Source: Thioglobus_A sp964344985
Lineage (GTDB): Bacteria; Pseudomonadota; Gammaproteobacteria; PS1; Pseudothioglobaceae
NCBI GenBank assembly: GCA_964344985.1
Contig: CAYFPI010000010.1
Coordinates: forward strand, 1-46,019
Direction of reading: 5' to 3'
Length of the DNA stretch: 46,019 nucleotides
Both the position numbers and the translations under genes were made by a program. Shown here one piece after another: positions 26,828 to 35,150 of the stretch (its first letter is position 1; each line of letters begins with the position of its first letter). The notes under the pieces are model-generated. The model was given only the letters and a program-made list of their open reading frames with translations. It did not search any database and was not told the origin of the DNA.

Positions 26828-27138
26828 GTGATGTAAGCATGCAACAACACTTAACTGAACAATTAACGTTGGCGTTTGCGCCTGTACATCTTGAAGTGAT
26901 CAATGAATCGTGCAATCATGCAGGGCCTGCTACTGAGTCGCATTTTAAGTTAATTGTGGTTAGCAATAAGTTTAATGAATTAAAGTTAATTGCACGTCAT
27001 CGTCTAATCAACCAGCTGTTTAAGGAAGAGTTGGGTCATATTCATGCACTTGCTATGCACACTTATACACCAGATGAGTGGAAGTTAAAAGGATCAGCAC
27101 CAGTTTCTCCAGAATGTTCAGGTGGGCATTTATCTTAA
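26824..27138 (+). CDS. BolA family protein
   Basis: A 104-residue protein with the BolA fold: the HLEVINESCNHAGPATESHFKLIVVSNKF segment with its conserved histidine, and the class II KH-like region RHRLINQLFKEELG followed by IHALAMHTYTPDEW. Such proteins bind 2Fe-2S clusters together with monothiol glutaredoxins and influence envelope and stress physiology. Its start overlaps the stop of the iron-sulfur flavin reductase gene (ATGA), so it is translationally coupled. It could be called bolA, but the distinction from IbaG-type paralogues was not tested. Confidence 0.92.
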   Translation: MSDVSMQQHLTEQLTLAFAPVHLEVINESCNHAGPATESHFKLIVVSNKFNELKLIARHRLINQLFKEELGHIHALAMHTYTPDEWKLKGSAPVSPECSGGHLS

Positions 27139-28676
27139 ATTTTAAAGCTCTATTTTATTGTTCGCTTTTATTTTTGGGTGCATGTTCTCAACAGGGCGGC
27201 GCTAATGAGAATATTATCTCCAAGCCTACAAAATCTACTGTAGAGAAGATTCATGAAAAAGACTTGTGGCGTTATATTGCAAATCGTTATACGTTAAAAA
27301 AACCTAATCAAAAGCACTTATATTGGCATATTGATTGGTTTAAGAAAAATCCAGATTATTTAACGCGTGTTACTAAGCGTGCACAACCTTATTTGTTTTT
27401 AGTTACTCAAGAGGTGGAAAAGGCTGGATTGCCAATAGAAATAGCTTTATTGCCTATTGTTGAATCGGCTTATTATCCATTTTCGTATTCTCATGGTAGT
27501 GCTTCAGGGCTTTGGCAATTTATCCCTTCTACAGGAAAGCTTTACGGCTTAGAGCAGAACTGGTGGTATGATGCTAGGCGCGATGTTTTGGCTTCTACAC
27601 GTGCAGCAGTTAAGTATTTGAAAAATCTTAATAAGCTTTTTAAGGGTGATTGGCTGCTTGCTATTGCTGCTTATAATTCTGGTCCAGGTCGTGTTCAGAA
27701 AGCTATTAAGAAAAATAAAAAACAAGGTAAAAAAACCGACTTTTGGCACTTAGATTTGCCTAAAGAGACGCGAGGTTACGTACCAAGGCTTTTGGCAGTA
27801 TCTGAGTTGATTAAATTTCCTGAAAAATATGGACAAACCATTACAAGTGTTAGTAATCAACATCAATTGGATGTTGTTAGTTTAGACTCCCAATTTGATT
27901 TGGCCACTATTTCAAGCTGGAGTGGGCTGGATTTGGAAGAAATTTACAACTTAAATCCAGGTTTAAAACGTTGGGCAACACCAGCTGGTAATCCTTATCA
28001 ATTATTATTGCCACTTTCAAATTCAGCTATTTTTAAAGAACAGGTGTCCAATAACCCAATCCAAGATCGTGTGAAGTGGGTGCGTCATAAAATTAAAAAA
28101 GGTGAAAGTTTGGGAGGTATTGCCAAGCAATTTAAAACCACAATTGAGCAGATACAGAGTATTAATCATTTAAGTACTTCAGTTATTAAAGCAGGTGATT
28201 ATTTAATTGTTCCAGTCTCACAACGCAGTGATAACTCTTACTTGTTATCAGACACTGAGCGAGAAAAACAAAGATTAATTGCTAAAAAGACGGATAAAAA
28301 AATTATTCACCAAGTGTCAAGTGGTGAGAGTTTGTGGTTAATTGCTAATAGATATAATGTTAGTGTTAACCAGATAATCCGGTGGAACCATCTTGACAGG
28401 TCAAAACCCTTAACGCTAGGTAAAAAGTTAGTATTGTGGCAACCTACAACTCCTAAAGACAAGGATTTATCTGCACTAACCACTGTAGGTATTGATATTG
28501 ATCGAACCGTAATCTACACTGTAAAGAGTGGCGATTATTTATCAAAAATTGCTAAACGCTTTGATGTTAGTGTGTCGCAAATTATAAAGTGGAATCAATT
28601 GGATAAAAATAACCACTTAAAAATTGGACAAAAACTTAAAATAATTGTTAACGTTGTTAACTCAAAAATGAAATAA
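27114..28676 (+). CDS. mltD: Membrane-bound lytic murein transglycosylase with three LysM domains (MltD-like)
   Basis: A lipoprotein of about 520 residues from the ATG chosen here: signal peptide with lipobox LGAC (Cys24). A family 23 SLT domain (about 90-215) has the catalytic glutamate in ALLPIVESAYYP, GLWQFIPSTGK and AIAAYNSGPGRV. Three LysM repeats follow at about 315-365, 400-445 and 465-510. It cleaves the glycan strands of peptidoglycan at the outer membrane. A GTG at 27078 would add 12 residues before the signal peptide. No good ribosome-binding site is visible; the gene overlaps bolA by 25 bases, suggesting coupling. The domain order matches MltD. Confidence 0.93.
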   Translation: MFRWAFILNFKALFYCSLLFLGACSQQGGANENIISKPTKSTVEKIHEKDLWRYIANRYTLKKPNQKHLYWHIDWFKKNPDYLTRVTKRAQPYLFLVTQEVEKAGLPIEIALLPIVESAYYPFSYSHGSASGLWQFIPSTGKLYGLEQNWWYDARRDVLASTRAAVKYLKNLNKLFKGDWLLAIAAYNSGPGRVQKAIKKNKKQGKKTDFWHLDLPKETRGYVPRLLAVSELIKFPEKYGQTITSVSNQHQLDVVSLDSQFDLATISSWSGLDLEEIYNLNPGLKRWATPAGNPYQLLLPLSNSAIFKEQVSNNPIQDRVKWVRHKIKKGESLGGIAKQFKTTIEQIQSINHLSTSVIKAGDYLIVPVSQRSDNSYLLSDTEREKQRLIAKKTDKKIIHQVSSGESLWLIANRYNVSVNQIIRWNHLDRSKPLTLGKKLVLWQPTTPKDKDLSALTTVGIDIDRTVIYTVKSGDYLSKIAKRFDVSVSQIIKWNQLDKNNHLKIGQKLKIIVNVVNSKMK

Positions 28677-28680
28677 AAAC

Positions 28681-29370
28681 ATGATTATATTGCCTATTAA
28701 TAAAGTCATTCTTGCTAGTTTTGCTTTCGCATTAACGCATTGGAAAAAAATCATTGAAATTTCAATATTGCCTGCATTAATTTGTACGCCATTTTTAATG
28801 ATTTTGCCGCAGATGTTAGAGATCATGACATCAATGTTAAATACTGGAGAAATGGTCAGTGTTCAAGCGCCTGATAACATGGGAATTTATTTATTTATGT
28901 TCCTGTATGGCTATTTAAGTCTGTCCATTAATATGTATCGTTTAGTGATGTTAGGAGAGGAAAGCGTCTCAACAATGTCTTTGGTTTTTGACGTGAATCA
29001 AATCATGCGTTTTATCGGTCTAACATTGATAGTTGGTATTGTAACAACACTACCTGTTATGTTAACCGGCATGCCTTTTTTGCAATTAATTATGTATTTT
29101 TTAATCATTCCAATTACGCTGAATTTTGTCAACATATCAATTGCTCAGCCATCAAAATATAAATGGAATCTTGGCTTTGTAACGCAGGTTAATTTGTTTT
29201 TTTTGCAAGCTGTTTTGCCAGCTGTAGTGGGTATGATATTTAGCGCTTTATTTACTTCTATTGGCTTGCCAGAGGTATTTACTTGGGTGGTTAAAGTGGT
29301 GGTTTTTTATTGGACCATGGTTAATTTGGCACTGTGCTATCAGTTGATTATTAAAGATTCTAAGGCTTAA
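28681..29370 (+). CDS. Unknown polytopic membrane protein
   Basis: I do not recognise this 229-residue protein. It has six hydrophobic segments, roughly at residues 24-48, 69-90, 110-128, 132-152, 172-193 and 201-222, with short charged loops and no obvious binding motif. It starts four bases after mltD, so it is probably cotranscribed and may act at the envelope. The end overlaps the convergent ftsQ by 11 bases. The pattern recalls small YciC/DUF-type membrane proteins, but no assignment is made. Confidence 0.75.
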   Translation: MIILPINKVILASFAFALTHWKKIIEISILPALICTPFLMILPQMLEIMTSMLNTGEMVSVQAPDNMGIYLFMFLYGYLSLSINMYRLVMLGEESVSTMSLVFDVNQIMRFIGLTLIVGIVTTLPVMLTGMPFLQLIMYFLIIPITLNFVNISIAQPSKYKWNLGFVTQVNLFFLQAVLPAVVGMIFSALFTSIGLPEVFTWVVKVVVFYWTMVNLALCYQLIIKDSKA

Positions 29371-30112
29371 AAACAAATCCTTTTGGATAGCGCATGTCAT
29401 AAGTGGCTTTGTTTAGCTTAGCCTTACCGATTTTTTTTCTGAGTTGTTTATAAACTTTTTGAAATTTTTCTAATCTCTCGTGTTGATTAGAATAGCCCAG
29501 TATGACTGTAATGTTGGGCTCAATAATCAATGTATCAATATCACTTCTCAAGAGTGTCTTAATGGTCATTTGTTTAATGATTTGTTGATAGGATTGGTAA
29601 TCTTTAAGAAGGGAGTTTGTTTTTTCGACACTTGAAATAACTAGCGGTTTATTTGACTCGATTAATTTTTCTGGCGTAAAAACCTCTCCGTTAGTAGACA
29701 CATAACCGCGGCATAACGTTTTCTTATCCTGTTTTTTGCAGCTCTGATTTTTCCATCTAAGCGCCACCTTCTGTTGAGTGATTTTGATATGTATAGCATC
29801 CCAAAATAATCGTTTAACAGTAGCTGTTTTAACCCATGGAAATAACTCCAATGCATATTTGATTTCATGCAAGTCTAACTGGTGAGCTTTTTTTGTAAAG
29901 GGTATGACGGCCTCTTTAAGAGATGTTGTTGATCCAGGAAACCCATCATCAATTTCCCAGTTTATTTCTACTTTTAGTAGTTCATCTGTATTAAATTTAT
30001 AAACATTCCAAGCAGCTGTTAGTATGACAGAGATGATCAATAGTGCTTTAAGCCAGGGTAGGGAGCTTTTTAATTTATCCTTGTAGCCAAGTCTTTTTCG
30101 ATTGTATCTCAT
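29360..30112 (-). CDS. ftsQ: Cell division protein FtsQ
   Basis: A 250-residue bitopic protein: a basic head (MRYNRKRLGYKDKL), one membrane helix at about residues 22-40, then a POTRA domain (from LLKVEINWEI) and the beta domain (VALRWKNQ). FtsQ links early and late divisome proteins and forms the FtsQBL complex with FtsB, encoded 4.4 kb away on the same strand. The start overlaps the end of ddlB by four bases. In most gammaproteobacteria ftsA and ftsZ follow; here the cluster ends with a convergent membrane-protein gene. Confidence 0.92.
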   Translation of the reverse strand: MRYNRKRLGYKDKLKSSLPWLKALLIISVILTAAWNVYKFNTDELLKVEINWEIDDGFPGSTTSLKEAVIPFTKKAHQLDLHEIKYALELFPWVKTATVKRLFWDAIHIKITQQKVALRWKNQSCKKQDKKTLCRGYVSTNGEVFTPEKLIESNKPLVISSVEKTNSLLKDYQSYQQIIKQMTIKTLLRSDIDTLIIEPNITVILGYSNQHERLEKFQKVYKQLRKKIGKAKLNKATYDMRYPKGFVFKP

Positions 30113-30984
30113 TTAAGAATCTTGAGCACTAACTTATCAAAACTAATGCCTGCAGCTTTTGCTGCCCTCGGCACTAAAGAGTGTGAAGTCATTCCAGGAA
30201 CGGTGTTGATTTCAAGTAAATAAGGCGTGTTATTCTTATCCATAATAAAATCAACACGACCCCAAGTGCTGGCACCTAAAACATGAAATGCATCCAGTGC
30301 AATTTTTTGTAGCTTTTCTTCATTATCTTTACTAAGACCACAAGGGCAAAGATACTGAGTGGCATCAGAATGATACTTTGATTCATAATCATAAAAATTA
30401 TGATCAGATTTGATTTGAATGACAGGCAGTGTAGTGTCATTTAAAATGGCTACTGTATATTCTCTACCATCTATCCACCTCTCGATTAATACTTGCTCAT
30501 CATATTGCCAAGCAAGATCAAGTGCTGCTTTTAAGTCTTGTATTTGATCTACTTTACTAATTCCGATACTAGACCCTTCCAGTACAGGTTTAACTGCCCA
30601 AGGTAGCGGAAAGCGAATGTTAGGAATTTCTTGATTAAATATAGCAAGCGTTGAGTCAGCCAGTGGTAGATTGTGATTACGCCATATGTCTTTTGTTGTG
30701 GCTTTATTCATGCATTTTTCTGATGCTATTGAATTTGAGCCAGTGTAGTCAATATTGCGATTTTCTAATTGTTTTTGAATATAACCATCTTCACCGCCTC
30801 GACCGTGCAAAATAACAAAAGCTTTGTTGAACTTTTTTGACCAAAGTTGATTAAGATTGTCACCATGCCAATCAAATTTAAAGCATTCAATATTGTTGTT
30901 TTTTAAGGCGTTATAAACCGCATTTCCACTGTTTAAAGAAACCTCTCTTTCAGCTGAATTTCCACCCATTAATACCGCAATCAT
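30109..30984 (-). CDS. ddlB: D-alanine--D-alanine ligase
   Basis: A 291-residue ATP-grasp enzyme making the D-Ala-D-Ala dipeptide of peptidoglycan. The N-terminal VLMGGNSAEREVSLNSG is the family mark; the ATP-grasp core has PWAVKPVLEGSSIGISKV and the metal-binding NTVPGMTSHSLVP end. Slightly shorter than the 306-residue E. coli DdlB but with all motifs. It follows murB by two bases and overlaps ftsQ by four, as in the standard murC-murB-ddlB-ftsQ order. Confidence 0.96.
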   Translation of the reverse strand: MIAVLMGGNSAEREVSLNSGNAVYNALKNNNIECFKFDWHGDNLNQLWSKKFNKAFVILHGRGGEDGYIQKQLENRNIDYTGSNSIASEKCMNKATTKDIWRNHNLPLADSTLAIFNQEIPNIRFPLPWAVKPVLEGSSIGISKVDQIQDLKAALDLAWQYDEQVLIERWIDGREYTVAILNDTTLPVIQIKSDHNFYDYESKYHSDATQYLCPCGLSKDNEEKLQKIALDAFHVLGASTWGRVDFIMDKNNTPYLLEINTVPGMTSHSLVPRAAKAAGISFDKLVLKILK

Positions 30985-30986
30985 CT

Positions 30987-31826
30987 CTAACTTCCTACAA
31001 TTTTTACTTCAGTTTCAAGTGTAATATCAAAGGTTGATTTTACGGTTTGTTGAATGTGATGGATAAGATTCTCAATGTCATGAGCACTAGCATTGTTTTG
31101 ATTAATAATAAAATTAGCATGTTTGTCTGATACGCAAGCACCGCCAATACAATAGCCTTTTAAGTGACAATTTTCAATAAGTTTTGCAGCAAAATGACCT
31201 TTTGGATTCTTAAAAACACTGCCACAATTGGCTAGACCTACTGGTTGAGATTGATTGCGTTTATCAAGCAGTTCTTTGATATTGTTAATTGGATGCTCAT
31301 GATTGAATTTAAGTATCGCTGATATAAAGAATTCGTTTTTATTATGCATACGAACTTGACGGTATCCAATATCAAACTCTTTGGGCGAGCGTTTTTGAAT
31401 TTTACCTAATGTATTAATAGTGTTAACGCTTTGAACAAATTGCCAGATTTCGCCACCAAAAGCACCTGCATTCATGGCAAGAGCACCACCTAATGTACCA
31501 GGTATTGCAGATAAAAACTCCGCGCCATAATACTGTTTGTTTACACAAGTTCTAGATAGTTTTGCCAATGTTGTGCCGGATTCAATGGTCAAACATCCAT
31601 CTTTGTCTGTTATTTTATTAAGCTGATTGGTTTTAATAACCACACCATTAAACCCTTGATCGCGAACTAATAGATTGCTACCCAGGCCTAAAAAAAGTAT
31701 TGGTTTGGTGTTTTTTTTAAGAAAGTTAGATAATTGATCAAGGTTTTTTGGTGTGAAAAAATCCTGTGCCACTCCGCCCGCTCTAAAAGAGCAGTGAGAT
31801 GACATGGGTTCATTATGCTTAAGCAT
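30987..31826 (-). CDS. murB: UDP-N-acetylenolpyruvoylglucosamine reductase
   Basis: A 279-residue FAD enzyme reducing UDP-GlcNAc-enolpyruvate to UDP-MurNAc. The FAD-binding region has FLGLGSNLLVRDQGFNGVVI and SAIPGTLGGALAMNAGAFGG, the substrate arginine lies in FDIGYRQVRMH, and GSVFKNPKGHFAAKLIE contains the catalytic serine. It is the shorter type II MurB, without the extra loop of the E. coli enzyme. It lies eight bases after murC. Confidence 0.96.
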   Translation of the reverse strand: MLKHNEPMSSHCSFRAGGVAQDFFTPKNLDQLSNFLKKNTKPILFLGLGSNLLVRDQGFNGVVIKTNQLNKITDKDGCLTIESGTTLAKLSRTCVNKQYYGAEFLSAIPGTLGGALAMNAGAFGGEIWQFVQSVNTINTLGKIQKRSPKEFDIGYRQVRMHNKNEFFISAILKFNHEHPINNIKELLDKRNQSQPVGLANCGSVFKNPKGHFAAKLIENCHLKGYCIGGACVSDKHANFIINQNNASAHDIENLIHHIQQTVKSTFDITLETEVKIVGS

Positions 31827-31834
31827 GATGTGTT

Positions 31835-33241
31835 TTAATAATGAGTGAGTAACAACTTAGGAACACTGTGTATATCTCCAGCGCCCAAGGTGAGCACAAC
31901 GTCACCACTATTAACGATATTTGGCAGCACACTTAAAATCTCTTGAGTGTTTTTAATGACCACCGGATCCAATGTAGAACGTTTTCTAATAGCATCTCCT
32001 AGGGTGGAAGAGCTAATATGTGCTATGGGTGTTTCACTAGCAGGATAGATGTCTAGCAAAATAAGAGCGTCAGCAGTACTTAAACTACGTGCAAAGTCAT
32101 CAAACAGTTCACAGGTGCGTGAATACCTGTGTGGCTGAAAAATAACGACCAGGCGTTGATCACTATAAGTGTTTTTTAAAGAGTTAAAAACAGCGTCTAT
32201 TTCAGCAGGGTGGTGGCCATAATCATCAAATAGAGACACTTGTTGTTGGTTGATGTCTAATTTACCATGATAATCTAATCTTCTAGCAACACCAGAAAAA
32301 CTCAGTAGTGCACGCTTAATGATTTTGGTGTCAATATCGAGTTCACAGCAAATTCCAATTGCAGCAAGTGTGTTCAAAATATTATGTTTACCAATTAGAT
32401 TGAGTTTGACTGAAAAGTTTTTTTCAAATTTATGACAGGCTACATCAAAACACATTTGCCTGTCTTTTTGTTTGATATTGGTTGCCTGTATGTCGGCATT
32501 ATCGTTAAATCCATAGCTAATAATTGATCTATGTACGTGGTCAATAATGCTATTAACACCTGGGTCGTCACTACACATAACACAAACACCATAAAAAGGC
32601 AGGTTTCCAGTAAAGTTAATGAAGGCTTGTTTAAGATTCTCATAGTCATTGTTATAAGTTGACATATGATCTTGATCAATATTGGTGACAACACTTAGCA
32701 TGGGTTGTAAGTGTAGGAACGAAGCATCGGATTCATCAGCTTCAGCAATTAGAAAATCACTCTCACCTAGTTTTGCATTAATACCACTTGAATTTAGAAT
32801 ACCACCAATAATATAGGTTGGGTCTAATTCCGCTTCGTTTAGTATGTGAGTAATAATACTGGTTGTTGTTGTTTTTCCATGAGTTCCAGCAATGGCAATG
32901 CCAAATCTAAAGCGCATTAATTCTGAGAGCATTTCAGCACGCGGGACAATAGGAATGTTTAAAACATGAGCTTGTTTTACTTCTGGATTTTGATCATTGA
33001 TCGCACTTGAAACAACCACAGCATCAGCATTTACAACATTGCCCTGATGGTGCTTGTGATAAATGTTGATACCCATGGCTGACAAGCGTTGTGTGATGGC
33101 ATTATTGGCAAGATCAGAGCCTGAAATGGTATAGCCTAAATTATGAAGCACCTCAGCAATGCCGCTCATGCCAGAGCCGCCAATGCCAATAAAATGAATA
33201 TGGCTGATTCTAGATTTAGAAACTAGTCGCAAATCTTTCAT
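31835..33241 (-). CDS. murC: UDP-N-acetylmuramate--L-alanine ligase
   Basis: A 468-residue Mur ligase adding L-alanine to UDP-MurNAc. HFIGIGGSGMSGIAEVL is the UDP-binding loop, IAGTHGKTTTTSII (near residue 115) the ATP loop, and DDYGHHPAEI with FQPHRYSRT the C-terminal signature. The start overlaps ispF by four bases, fusing the isoprenoid and cell-wall sub-operons. murG, its usual upstream neighbour, is absent. Confidence 0.97.
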   Translation of the reverse strand: MKDLRLVSKSRISHIHFIGIGGSGMSGIAEVLHNLGYTISGSDLANNAITQRLSAMGINIYHKHHQGNVVNADAVVVSSAINDQNPEVKQAHVLNIPIVPRAEMLSELMRFRFGIAIAGTHGKTTTTSIITHILNEAELDPTYIIGGILNSSGINAKLGESDFLIAEADESDASFLHLQPMLSVVTNIDQDHMSTYNNDYENLKQAFINFTGNLPFYGVCVMCSDDPGVNSIIDHVHRSIISYGFNDNADIQATNIKQKDRQMCFDVACHKFEKNFSVKLNLIGKHNILNTLAAIGICCELDIDTKIIKRALLSFSGVARRLDYHGKLDINQQQVSLFDDYGHHPAEIDAVFNSLKNTYSDQRLVVIFQPHRYSRTCELFDDFARSLSTADALILLDIYPASETPIAHISSSTLGDAIRKRSTLDPVVIKNTQEILSVLPNIVNSGDVVLTLGAGDIHSVPKLLLTHY

Positions 33242-33711
33242 TGTTGAGTGACGGTTAATAGACTCAATACCTGAATACCATTGCCTTTGCCAAATTCACT
33301 AAGACCTTCCCCAGTAGTTGCTGTAATACCAATGTCACTAGTTGAGATGTTTATAAGCTTTGCAAGACTGCTTTTCATTTTCTCAATATTTGGGCTTATT
33401 TTAGGGTTTAAACACTCAATTGAGATTGACAAATGTTGTATGTCCCAAGCGGACAAATCTTGCAAAGCAAGTAGTAAATATTCACTACTATCAGTAATAC
33501 CTTGTTGGCATAGATCATCTGCTTTTTTTCCTAGAATATTAACTCCAGTTATAGATGAAATTGAATTGGTAATGGCGTGCAATACAACATCGCCATCGCT
33601 ATTAGCTCTTAGTCCTTGTTCATTATCAAAAACAATACCAGCCAATATCAGCGGTTTATTGTTGTTTTCAAATGCGTGTGAATCTTGCCCAAGTCCTGTT
33701 TTGATTTTCAT
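33238..33711 (-). CDS. ispF: 2-C-methyl-D-erythritol 2,4-cyclodiphosphate synthase
   Basis: A 157-residue enzyme of the MEP isoprenoid pathway. The zinc ligands are Asp10 and His12 (GLGQDSHAF) and a histidine near residue 45 (DVVLHAITNS); TATTGEGLSEFGKGNG is the C-terminal nucleotide loop. It forms trimers. It overlaps ispD upstream and murC downstream by four bases each, so all three are tightly coupled. Confidence 0.96.
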   Translation of the reverse strand: MKIKTGLGQDSHAFENNNKPLILAGIVFDNEQGLRANSDGDVVLHAITNSISSITGVNILGKKADDLCQQGITDSSEYLLLALQDLSAWDIQHLSISIECLNPKISPNIEKMKSSLAKLINISTSDIGITATTGEGLSEFGKGNGIQVLSLLTVTQQ

Positions 33712-34412
33712 TTGTTTTTTAAGTAAAAGTTTGCCAAATCCAAATCTTCTGGATTGGTAATTTTTATATTTCTTTTATCAGACTCAACCAAAACAGAACT
33801 CAGGCCAATGTGTTCAATACTACTAGCCTCATCTGTGATGTTAATATTGTCTTTCAGCGCTTTATTTAAGGCTTTTGATAATACCCCAAAACGATACATT
33901 TGTGGTGTTTGAGCCTGCCATAAATTTGATCTGTCAATAGTTGTGTCGGTAATATTGTTCTTAGCTTGTTTAATAGTGTCAACCACTTTATTGGCCAGTA
34001 GTCCACCAACAGGATTGTTTTCAAGTTTATTAATTAGTTTCACAACATCATCTTGATTAACGCAGGCTCTAGCTGCATCATGAACCAAAACCCAGTCTGA
34101 ATCTTTAGCGTAAGGTCTTAACGCTTCAAGAGCGTTAATAACCGAATGATAGCGCTCTTTACCACCAATAGCAGTTGTGAGTAGTTTTGGATGTGTATTA
34201 AATATTGAGTTTTTAAAATAACGATCTTTGTTGGATATGGCTACAATACAGCCTTTTATTTTTTTAATATTAAGTAGAGTTTTTAGTGTTTGATCAAGAA
34301 TGGTTAATCCGTTATCAAGTGTTAAGTATTGCTTTGGTGTGTCGGTGTTGGTTTGCATACGCGAGCCAATACCGCTAGCTGGAATAATAAGGTAATAATT
34401 GTCTGACACCAT
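33708..34412 (-). CDS. ispD: 2-C-methyl-D-erythritol 4-phosphate cytidylyltransferase
   Basis: A 234-residue CTP-dependent nucleotidyltransferase of the MEP pathway. LIIPASGIGSRMQTNTDTPKQY is the nucleotide-binding loop (here with SGIGSRM in place of AGxGxRM), and WVLVHDAARACV, DTIKQAK and QTPQMYRFG are the other family motifs. It lies 57 bases downstream of ftsB in the conserved ftsB-ispD-ispF order and overlaps ispF by four bases. Confidence 0.96.
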   Translation of the reverse strand: MVSDNYYLIIPASGIGSRMQTNTDTPKQYLTLDNGLTILDQTLKTLLNIKKIKGCIVAISNKDRYFKNSIFNTHPKLLTTAIGGKERYHSVINALEALRPYAKDSDWVLVHDAARACVNQDDVVKLINKLENNPVGGLLANKVVDTIKQAKNNITDTTIDRSNLWQAQTPQMYRFGVLSKALNKALKDNINITDEASSIEHIGLSSVLVESDKRNIKITNPEDLDLANFYLKNK

Positions 34413-34469
34413 GTGTTAATTATAGGCAATTCCGTCTTGCTTGTGTATTGTTGACAGTGGTGTTAGAGT

Positions 34470-34808
34470 TTATTTAGATGGGCTGCTAGTAATTTGATAA
34501 TAAATCTCACCTTCTTTGATTAGACCAAATTTAGTTCTTGCCATTGATTCTAAAACTTCCATATTGTTGTTGGTTTTAGTACTAATTTCAACAGATAGGG
34601 TTTTATTATGTTTATCTAATTCTTGGTTCTTGACAATACTTTGGTTAATGATATTGCGTTTTTCGTAAAGAGAAAAAGGAAAACTATTGTCAATAAAGCT
34701 TTGACGAAACAAGGTGCTTAGGATTAATAGCAGAATAATGCTAAGCCAATGCTTATAAAAAAAGCCAAATAGAATATTTGGCTTTTTAATTAATGATATA
34801 ACTTTCAA
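34470..34808 (-). CDS. ftsB: Cell division protein FtsB, uncertain start
   Basis: The frame from TTG (34808) gives 112 residues: a basic head, one membrane helix at about 21-36 (WLSIILLLILSTLF), then a coiled coil and the family end LESMARTKFGLIKEGEIYYQ, close to the ARxxxGLVKPGE of FtsB. Gene order with ispD and ispF supports the call. There is no ATG before residue 85 and no ribosome-binding site at the TTG. Codons 8-18 coincide with a strong terminator hairpin (34787-34757). Either the protein starts later at a non-ATG codon or translation runs through the hairpin. No other start is convincing. Confidence 0.85.
   Translation of the reverse strand: MKVISLIKKPNILFGFFYKHWLSIILLLILSTLFRQSFIDNSFPFSLYEKRNIINQSIVKNQELDKHNKTLSVEISTKTNNNMEVLESMARTKFGLIKEGEIYYQITSSPSK
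34757..34787 (-). terminator. Rho-independent terminator of the small membrane protein gene, inside ftsB
   Basis: A perfect 12-bp stem (34759-34770 with 34776-34787) encloses a 5-base loop. On the minus strand the stem ends in GCC/GGC pairs followed by seven T. It lies 49 bases after the stop of the 79-codon gene and within the 5' part of the ftsB frame. On the plus strand five T follow, so weaker bidirectional action is possible. Confidence 0.8.
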
Positions 34809-34835
34809 GTTATATATTTGTAAGGTAGTTAGTGA

Positions 34836-35075
34836 TTAGCCATCAGCTAAGTTTTCACCATCTTTAGCATCTTGAGAGAACATCCAGAATGCACCACCAA
34901 TAATATAGATAGCAGAAAGAACAACTGCAAGCGCAGCAATGTAAGTTGCTGTACCTTCAATAATACCAATGTAAGATAGTAGGATTAAGGCAAGTGGTAG
35001 TACCAATGTAACCACTAGTGTTCCTAGCATTAAAATATTACCTCTTACACCACTGTTATCAACTGTTGAACTCAT
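34836..35075 (-). CDS. Small unknown membrane protein under a probable FNR-type promoter
   Basis: I do not recognise this 79-residue protein. It has a polar head (MSSTVDNSGVRG), two membrane helices at about residues 13-38 and 42-65 separated by GIIEG, and an acidic tail (SQDAKDGENLADG), so both ends are probably on the same side. A strong GGGAG site lies seven bases before the ATG. It is a single-gene unit: FNR-type box and extended -10 upstream, terminator downstream. That points to expression when oxygen is scarce and a role with a respiratory or transport complex, but no partner is visible. Confidence 0.85.
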   Translation of the reverse strand: MSSTVDNSGVRGNILMLGTLVVTLVLPLALILLSYIGIIEGTATYIAALAVVLSAIYIIGGAFWMFSQDAKDGENLADG

Positions 35076-35109
35076 TATTTATCTCCCGATTTAATTTAAT
35101 AATAACCAT

Positions 35110-35118
35110 ATTATAACA
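35110..35118 (-). promoter_or_regulatory. Extended -10 promoter of the small membrane protein gene
   Basis: On the minus strand TGTTATAAT (35118-35110) is an extended -10. The predicted start is at 35103-35102, giving a leader of about 28 bases. No consensus -35 is present, as expected where an activator binds at that position. Confidence 0.65.
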
Positions 35119-35136
35119 CAGGTTTTTTTAACATTA

Positions 35137-35150
35137 TTGATCCAAATCAA
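35137..35150 (-). promoter_or_regulatory. Perfect FNR/ANR-type box
   Basis: The minus strand reads TTGATTTGGATCAA, an exact match to TTGAT-N4-ATCAA. Its centre lies 40.5-41.5 bases upstream of the start predicted from the extended -10, the standard class II activation position for FNR. The box overlaps the stop codon of the RDD-family gene. Confidence 0.7.

Noticed and set aside
33281..33760. 159-codon plus-strand frame opposite ispF and ispD
   Set aside because: It lies wholly antisense to two clear conserved genes and its protein is low-complexity; a shadow frame.
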